DNA of 10,588 nucleotides from Gp22-AA3 sp964384905 (GTDB lineage Bacteria; Acidobacteriota; Polarisedimenticolia; Gp22-AA2): assembly GCA_964384905.1 (NCBI GenBank), contig CAYLND010000127.1, forward strand, positions 1-10,588. Direction: 5' to 3'. Below, piece after piece: positions 6,027 through 10,588 of this stretch (the first letter of the stretch is position 1; each line of letters begins with the position of its first letter). The position numbers and the translations under genes were made by a program. The notes under the pieces were generated by a model, which was not told the origin of the DNA, did no database searches, and worked only from the letters and a program-made list of their open reading frames with translations.

Positions 6027-8192
6027 TCACTGCTTCTCCTCGGGAGCGAACGAGGTGCCGGCGGCGCGAGGCGTGGTCGCAGCGCCCGCCGCCGGGTCGC
6101 GTCCGCCGCCGGCCGACCCGCTCGCCGCCGCGATCTCCGCGAGGCGGATCGGATCGCCGAGACGGGCGATCTCCAGCGGCCGGCCGACGACGATAAGACC
6201 GTCGCCCGGCTTCAGGTCGGTGGACGGGTCGGGGATGATGCGGCGCTCCTGCCCGCCCGGCATGCGGCGCTTGATCTCGATGATGTTGACGCCGAAGCGC
6301 TGGCGGGCTCCGAGCTCGCGCAGGGACATCCCCGGGAACGACTCGGGAAGCGTGACCAGGGCCACCACGTACTCGCCGGGCAGCTCGACGAACGTGGTCT
6401 CGGGCTTCTCCCCGGCGCCGCGGCGATCGAAGCGCGCCAGGCGCGCCTCCTTGTGGAGGACCTCCTGGCTGTAGACCGCGATGATGTCGCCGGCCGACAG
6501 CTCGCCGACCAGGTGCCGTGACTCGGGTCCGTCCACGACCGGCAGGCGATCGCGGCTGACCTGCTTCCAGCGCCCGATCGCCTCGCTCAGACGGTCGTCC
6601 TGGTTGAGGACAGGCACGTCGGTGTACATCACGTCCTTGGCGCGCAGCGCCTGCGCCGCGTCCGGGTTGCGCAGCGGCTCGTACAGGTCGCCGAGCGTGA
6701 TGGCGCCGGTCATCCGGCCGTCCTCGCCGACCACGAACATCTCCTTGCGTCCCTCCTCGAGCAGGCGCTTCAGCACCACCCCCACGCTCTCCAGCTCGTT
6801 GACCGGCGCCGAGCCGGAGCGCATCAGGTCGCGCACCCGGATGGTGTCCATCACCAGCTCCTCCATACGGCCGCCGAGACGCACGCCGCGCTCGAGCAGC
6901 GGCTCGGTGTAGATCGACTCGCGATGCACGAGACGCGACACCACGACCGCACCCGTGCAGGTGACCATCAGCGGCAGGATGACCTGGTAGTCGCCGGTCA
7001 GCTCGAAGATGATCAGGATCGCCGTCAGCGGCACCTGCGTGGTCCCGGCGATCATCGCGCCCATGCCGACCAGCGCGTAAGCGGCCGGCTCGGACGTGGT
7101 CAGCGGGAACGTCTCGTGGGCCCAGGCGCCGTACACGTACCCGAGCGTCGAGCCGACGAACAGGGTCGGCGTGAACAGCCCGCCCGAGCCGCCCGAGCCG
7201 TCCGTCAGGGCCGTCGCGGCCACCTTCAGGAACGGCAGGAGCAGCACCAGCTGCAAGGGGATCTCGCCGCGGAGGACGAGGTTGGTGGTGTCGTAGCCGT
7301 TGCCGAACACGTGCGGGAACCGGACGCCGATGACCCCGACCAGGGCGAAACCGATCACCGGCTTGATCCAGTCGGGAAGCGGCAGCCGGCGGAACCCCCG
7401 TTCGGCGCCGCGCAGCGCCACGATCAGCAGCGCCGAGGCGACGCCGATGCCGATCCCCATCCCGAGGTAGGCCCACAGCTCCCAGCCGCTGGTCAGCGTG
7501 GTGGTGGCCGGGGGGGTATAGGCCGGATAGGCGCTGACGAGCTTGCGCGAGATGACGGTGCCGATGGCCGAGGCGACGACGATCGGCCCGAAGCTCTCCA
7601 GGGCGAAGTTACCGAGGATGACCTCCAGCGCGAACAGGGCGCCGCCGATCGGCGCGTTGTAGGCCGCCGCGATCCCGGCGGCGGCGCCGCAGCCGAGCAG
7701 GATGTTCAGCCGGTTGCCGGAGAGATGAAAGCGGCGCCCGAGGAACGAGCCGAGGGCGGCGCCGACCCGGACCAGCGGTCCCTCGCGCCCCAGCGAGCCG
7801 CCCGTCGCGACCGTCACGATGGTGGCGGCCGCCTTGATCAGGCTCCGCCCGATCGGCAGGACCCCGGCGCGCTGCGCCACCGCCTCGATGATCCCCGAGG
7901 TGCCGTGCCCGCCCACCGGCTGGCGCGTGATCAGGATGAGAAGCCCGACCAGGGCGCCGCCGGCGACCGGGATCAGCAGGCGGTGCCACGCCGGGGCGGC
8001 CAGGGCGTGCTCCAGGAGCTCGTGACGCGAGCCCCAGAAGAGGCTCTGCGCCAGACCGAGAACCCGGATGAGCGCCACCGACGCGAATCCGGTCGCCACA
8101 CCGGTGAGCGGCACCAGGATGAGGAAGCGCTTTTCCCCCGGCGGGCGCGTCCTCAGCGACGCGAACGGCCGCCAGTCCGCGAAACGACTCAT
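6027..8192 (-). CDS. CLC-family chloride channel/transporter with CBS pair and TrkA_C domain
   Basis: The 721-aa membrane protein should carry chloride or a related anion. The CLC core spans about residues 20-425. GREGP (135-139) holds the gating glutamate Glu137, and GGLFTPTLFVG (337-347) is the third ion-binding segment. The first selectivity loop is GGHGTSG (94-100), where classical CLCs have GSGIP. In NAPIGGALFALEV the residue matching the internal proton glutamate of the E. coli exchanger (Glu203) is Val191, as in CLC channels. Two CBS domains follow (about 452-505 and 518-575), which in CLCs often bind nucleotides, then a TrkA_C/RCK_C-like domain (about 596-672) and a low-complexity Ala/Gly/Pro tail. 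The ATG at 8190-8192 is set by GGAGGA four bases upstream. The gene is divergent from the MATE gene, and its stop touches the stop of the convergent lipoprotein gene. Channel rather than exchanger activity is inference. Confidence 0.96.
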   Translation of the reverse strand: MSRFADWRPFASLRTRPPGEKRFLILVPLTGVATGFASVALIRVLGLAQSLFWGSRHELLEHALAAPAWHRLLIPVAGGALVGLLILITRQPVGGHGTSGIIEAVAQRAGVLPIGRSLIKAAATIVTVATGGSLGREGPLVRVGAALGSFLGRRFHLSGNRLNILLGCGAAAGIAAAYNAPIGGALFALEVILGNFALESFGPIVVASAIGTVISRKLVSAYPAYTPPATTTLTSGWELWAYLGMGIGIGVASALLIVALRGAERGFRRLPLPDWIKPVIGFALVGVIGVRFPHVFGNGYDTTNLVLRGEIPLQLVLLLPFLKVAATALTDGSGGSGGLFTPTLFVGSTLGYVYGAWAHETFPLTTSEPAAYALVGMGAMIAGTTQVPLTAILIIFELTGDYQVILPLMVTCTGAVVVSRLVHRESIYTEPLLERGVRLGGRMEELVMDTIRVRDLMRSGSAPVNELESVGVVLKRLLEEGRKEMFVVGEDGRMTGAITLGDLYEPLRNPDAAQALRAKDVMYTDVPVLNQDDRLSEAIGRWKQVSRDRLPVVDGPESRHLVGELSAGDIIAVYSQEVLHKEARLARFDRRGAGEKPETTFVELPGEYVVALVTLPESFPGMSLRELGARQRFGVNIIEIKRRMPGGQERRIIPDPSTDLKPGDGLIVVGRPLEIARLGDPIRLAEIAAASGSAGGGRDPAAGAATTPRAAGTSFAPEEKQ

Positions 8193-8196
8193 CCGG

Positions 8197-8202
8197 TCCT
8201 CC
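8197..8202 (-). promoter_or_regulatory. Ribosome binding site of the CLC gene
   Basis: Minus-strand GGAGGA lies four bases before the ATG at 8190-8192. It supports this start as the true N-terminus. Confidence 0.75.
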
Positions 8203-8209
8203 GGGTCTC

Positions 8210-8215
8210 ATTGTA
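8210..8215 (-). promoter_or_regulatory. Putative -10 element for the CLC gene
   Basis: Minus-strand TACAAT (one mismatch to TATAAT) ends 17 bases before the CLC ATG, giving a short leader that still contains the GGAGGA ribosome site. It sits in the only AT-richer patch of this intergenic region. The place where a -35 box would fall is pure G/C. Confidence 0.35.
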
Positions 8216-8228
8216 ATTCCTCGGCCGC

Positions 8229-8246
8229 CCGCGCGCCCGCGCGCGG
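8229..8246. repeat. 18-bp GC-only inverted repeat in the CLC/MATE divergent region
   Basis: CCGCGCGC and GCGCGCGG form perfect 8-bp arms around a CC centre. The dyad lies between the two divergent -10-like hexamers and covers the expected -35 positions of both. It could be an operator for a shared regulator, but alternating GC runs make such dyads by chance in DNA this GC-rich. Confidence 0.3.
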
Positions 8247-8268
8247 CGTTCAGCCGCCGTCGCTTTGG

Positions 8269-8274
8269 TAGAAT
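8269..8274 (+). promoter_or_regulatory. Putative extended -10 element for the MATE gene
   Basis: TAGAAT preceded by TGG (TTTGGTAGAAT) fits an extended -10 promoter. It ends 50 bases before the chosen MATE start at 8325. It nearly repeats the sequence before the lipoprotein gene (TGTGGTAGATT). No -35 box is recognisable. Confidence 0.4.
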
Positions 8275-8324
8275 GACCCGCCCCGCATGGGCGCCCCCGG
8301 CCGGTCGAGGCCGCATTCGACTCC

Positions 8325-9878
8325 ATGCGACGGGCCGGGAGCGATTCGACCGTTTCGATGAGGTCCACCGGCAGCATCCCCGACCGGCCCCCGGTCCGCC
8401 CGCCGGCCTCCGGCTCCATCCTCAAGATGGCGGCGCCGCTCGTGCTGTCGTTCCAGATGCGCTCGCTCTTCACGTTCGTGGATCTCGCCTTCGCGGCGAC
8501 TCTGGGGGACGCGGCGATCGCGGCGGTCGGCGGGCTGTCGTTCCCGTACGAGATCCTGATGGCGGCCTGCTGGGTCGGTGTGTCGACCGGCATGACGTCG
8601 AATCTATCCCAGGCCATGGGCAGGCGCCAGGGCGGGCGCATCGATCAGGTGCTGTCGGTGTCGCGCCGGGTCGTCTGGTCGCTCGTGCCGCTGTTCTCGG
8701 CGGTCGCGCTCTACATCTACTTCGGCGCGTACCACATGGGCCTCGACGCCGAGCTGGCGCGCAAATTCTCGATCTACGGCGGCGTGCTGATCGGCGGCTC
8801 GGCGTTCACCGCCTTCTGGTCGATCATCCCCGACTCCATCGTCAAGGCGCACCACGACACCCGCTCGACGATGTGGGCCGGCATCTGGTCGAACCTGATC
8901 AACGTCGCCCTGAACATCGTGTTTCTCTTCGTGTTCCATTGGGGGGTCTTCGGCATCGCGTTCTCGACGGTCCTGGGCCGGTTCGGGGGCCTGGTGTACG
9001 CCCTGCGCAAGGCGGCGTCGCACGAAGCGGCCCGCAAGGAGAGCGGGCTCGACACCGACCCGGCGCTCGATCCGCATCCGTTCCGCTCGCTGATGGCCCT
9101 GGCGGTTCCCTCGACCCTGACCTTCGGGCTGATGGCGGTGGAGACGGCGCTGGTCAACTGGCTCCTGGCCCGCCGTCCCGGCGCCACCGAATCGATCGCC
9201 GCCTACGGGATCTACTCGCGCGTCCTGCAGTTCGCGGCGATGCCGATCATCGCCGGAGCGGTGGCCGTTCTGCCCTTCGTCGCGCGCCGCTTCGGCGAAG
9301 GCGACATCGCGGCGATCCGCCGCGGCATGCGTGACGTCATCGCGGCGGCCGCGGTCTATTGCGTCGGTCTGGTCACACCGGCCATGCTGCTCGGCGGCCG
9401 CCGCCTGGCCCACGCCCTGGCGGAATCGCCCCGGACCGCCGATCTCGGCACGGTCGCGCTGGTCTTCTGTCCGATCGCCTGCCTGGCGATGATCCCGTTC
9501 GCGTTGTGCCGCCCCGCCTTCGAGGGCCTGCAGCGCGGCCGCCCGGGCCTGGCGATGGCGGCCATCCGGTACGTCCTTCTGACGATCCCCTGCGCCCTGG
9601 CCGGCATGAAGGGGGCCCGGCTGTCCGGCGAGCCGGATCTCTTCGGGCTGCTGGTCGGGCTGATCGTCTCGTCCTCGATCGCGTCGATCCTGTTTCTCGT
9701 GTGGCTCCGGCGGGCCCTTCTGCGTCTCAAGGGCGACGCGACCGGTCCGGGGCCGTCGATCGGCGCGCCGGCCGCCGCCGGAGTGGACGGTCCGGACCGC
9801 GCCGCGCAGCCGGGCCGCGAGCGCTTCGCGGCGCCCGCCGGCGTCCCGGGGACTCCGGAACATGGACGCGCGTCGTGA
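8325..9878 (+). CDS. MATE-family efflux transporter
   Basis: This 517-aa polytopic membrane protein matches the multidrug and toxin extrusion fold of two six-helix halves. MATE proteins export organic cations or other small molecules in exchange for sodium ions or protons. The first half has FVDLAFAATLGDAAIAAVG and the hallmark end NLINVALNIVFLFVFHWGVFGIAFST; the second begins near residue 255 (LMALAVPSTLTFGLMAVETA) and includes AAYGIYSRVLQF. A hydrophilic Pro/Ala/Gly-rich tail of about 45 residues follows the last helix, which is longer than usual. The start is uncertain: ATG 8325 gives 517 aa, and ATG 8358 would remove 11 residues. Neither has a strong ribosome site, and the membrane core begins near residue 32. 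The stop overlaps the start of the next gene by four bases, implying coupled translation. The substrate cannot be told from sequence; export of a product of the neighbouring enzyme is only a guess. Confidence 0.92.
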   Translation: MRRAGSDSTVSMRSTGSIPDRPPVRPPASGSILKMAAPLVLSFQMRSLFTFVDLAFAATLGDAAIAAVGGLSFPYEILMAACWVGVSTGMTSNLSQAMGRRQGGRIDQVLSVSRRVVWSLVPLFSAVALYIYFGAYHMGLDAELARKFSIYGGVLIGGSAFTAFWSIIPDSIVKAHHDTRSTMWAGIWSNLINVALNIVFLFVFHWGVFGIAFSTVLGRFGGLVYALRKAASHEAARKESGLDTDPALDPHPFRSLMALAVPSTLTFGLMAVETALVNWLLARRPGATESIAAYGIYSRVLQFAAMPIIAGAVAVLPFVARRFGEGDIAAIRRGMRDVIAAAAVYCVGLVTPAMLLGGRRLAHALAESPRTADLGTVALVFCPIACLAMIPFALCRPAFEGLQRGRPGLAMAAIRYVLLTIPCALAGMKGARLSGEPDLFGLLVGLIVSSSIASILFLVWLRRALLRLKGDATGPGPSIGAPAAAGVDGPDRAAQPGRERFAAPAGVPGTPEHGRAS

Positions 9879-10588
9879 GGCCGTCTTCGTTGCCGCGCCT
9901 CCTCCCCGGCCTCCTGTTCTGCCTGGCGGTGTCGGGGATGAGCGGTCTCGTCTACGAGGTCGTCTGGATGAGATCGCTCGAATTGATCTTCGGAACGACC
10001 TCGTTCGCGGTGGCCACGGTCCTGGCCGCCTTCATGGGCGGGCTGGCCCTGGGCAGCGCGGGAATGGCGGCGGCGGCGCGACGACTGGAGCGGTTCGAGC
10101 CGCTGCGCGTCTACGCGGCCATCGAGCTTCTGGTCGGCGTCTGCGGGCTCCGCGTCCCTCTGGCGCTCCGCGTGATCCTTCCCCTGCATCAGATGATCGG
10201 AAGCCGCTTCCACGCCTCGTTCGCGGCCCTCAGCCTGGGACGCTTCGTGCTCTGCGGCGCGGTGCTCCTGGCGCCGACGGCGCTCATGGGCGCGACGCTT
10301 CCGGTCGTCAGCCGGCTGGCCGAGAGGGGTGACGAGGAGACGGGACGGAGGGTGGGGGTCCTGTACGCGGTCAACACTCTCGGGGGCGTGATCGGCTGCG
10401 CCGCAGCCGGTCTGGCGTTCCTGCCCTCGATCGGACTGAGACGGACCGGCTGGCTGGCGGTCGGTCTCAACCTCGTGGCCGCGTCGGGGGCTTACCTGCT
10501 GGCCCGGCTGCGGGACGCCCGTCCGGCGGAGGTCTCCGGGGGCAGCCCGCGGCCGGCGCCGGCATCAGGGCCGGTGGCGACGGCGGCG
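9875..10588 (+). CDS. Membrane-anchored spermidine-synthase-like protein, N-terminal part (partial)
   Basis: The 238 residues visible form the N-terminal integral membrane domain found in proteins annotated as fused MFS/spermidine synthase. The hallmarks are SGLVYEVVWMR (23-33), FGTTSFAVATVLAAFMGGLALG (39-60, seen across two helices), PTALMGATLPVVSR (134-147) and GVLYAVNTLGGVIG (161-174). In complete members a SpeE-like methyltransferase-fold domain follows; it lies beyond the right edge, so catalytic residues cannot be judged. SpeE enzymes transfer an aminopropyl group to putrescine, but whether the membrane-fused members do this is not settled. I chose the GTG at 9875-9877 because it overlaps the MATE TGA as GTGA and comes just before the first helix; an upstream ATG at 9862 is in another frame. 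No clear ribosome site is seen, so translation is probably coupled to the MATE gene. Confidence 0.88.
   Translation, partial: MRPSSLPRLLPGLLFCLAVSGMSGLVYEVVWMRSLELIFGTTSFAVATVLAAFMGGLALGSAGMAAAARRLERFEPLRVYAAIELLVGVCGLRVPLALRVILPLHQMIGSRFHASFAALSLGRFVLCGAVLLAPTALMGATLPVVSRLAERGDEETGRRVGVLYAVNTLGGVIGCAAAGLAFLPSIGLRRTGWLAVGLNLVAASGAYLLARLRDARPAEVSGGSPRPAPASGPVATAA

Noticed and set aside
6924..8216. 430-codon plus-strand frame antisense to the CLC gene
   Set aside because: Its composition is dominated by Arg, Gln, Asp and Gly, with no family resemblance. The opposite strand encodes an unmistakable CLC.
8273..9334. 353-codon plus-strand frame starting at the ATG overlapping the -10-like hexamer
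   Set aside because: It is a frame-shifted shadow of the MATE gene with no membrane segments.
8604..9863. 419-codon minus-strand frame antisense to the MATE gene
   Set aside because: It is charged low-complexity sequence typical of antisense frames in GC-rich genes, and has no motifs.
9862..10332. 156-codon plus-strand frame starting at ATG 9862
   Set aside because: It is out of frame with the spermidine-synthase-like membrane domain, which is clear in the frame from GTG 9875.

Overview
This is a very GC-rich bacterial window (roughly 70% GC by eye) with dense, short-gap coding. It holds seven protein genes, two of them cut by the window edges. I see no tRNA, rRNA, CRISPR array, insertion sequence or phage gene. 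The mix of genes suggests a chromosomal region of an uncultured high-GC soil or sediment lineage of the Acidobacteriota or a neighbouring group: a giant exported DUF3857/transglutaminase/TPR protein, a CLC protein with CBS and TrkA_C domains, and a membrane-anchored spermidine-synthase-like protein. That placement is a low-confidence inference from gene content.

Left block, minus strand (1-4938). The 1393-aa secreted DUF3857-transglutaminase-like-TPR protein is followed 29 bp later by a 113-aa single-domain STAS protein of the anti-sigma factor antagonist type. Downstream, in the same reading frame after the STAS stop, an open frame runs off the left edge. It looks like an S4-type RNA-binding segment joined directly to the middle of a ROK/polyphosphate-glucokinase-like protein. 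This join is the oddest thing in the window. It is either a rearranged (possibly dead) gene or an assembly misjoin.

Centre. A 140-bp divergent region (4939-5078) separates the giant gene from a plus-strand lipoprotein gene (5079-6026) of a conserved but uncharacterised family. That gene converges on the minus-strand CLC gene (6027-8192) with no base between the two stop codons.

Right block. A 132-bp divergent region (8193-8324) separates the CLC gene from a plus-strand MATE-family transporter (8325-9878). The MATE stop overlaps by four bases (GTGA) the GTG start of a spermidine-synthase-like membrane protein that leaves the window on the right (9875-10588).

Regulation. A TAGAAT/TAGATT hexamer resembling a bacterial -10 element lies 21-50 bases before the chosen starts of four genes, and a TACAAT lies before the CLC gene. 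Convincing -35 boxes are not visible. Two genes (STAS and CLC) have strong Shine-Dalgarno sequences; the others have weak or no visible ones. An 18-bp GC-only dyad sits where both -35 regions of the CLC/MATE divergent promoters would fall.

I found no convincing undescribed multi-gene system. The best leads are the S4/ROK junction, the uncharacterised lipoprotein family, the channel-like residue set of the CLC protein, and the giant transglutaminase-like/TPR protein paired with STAS.
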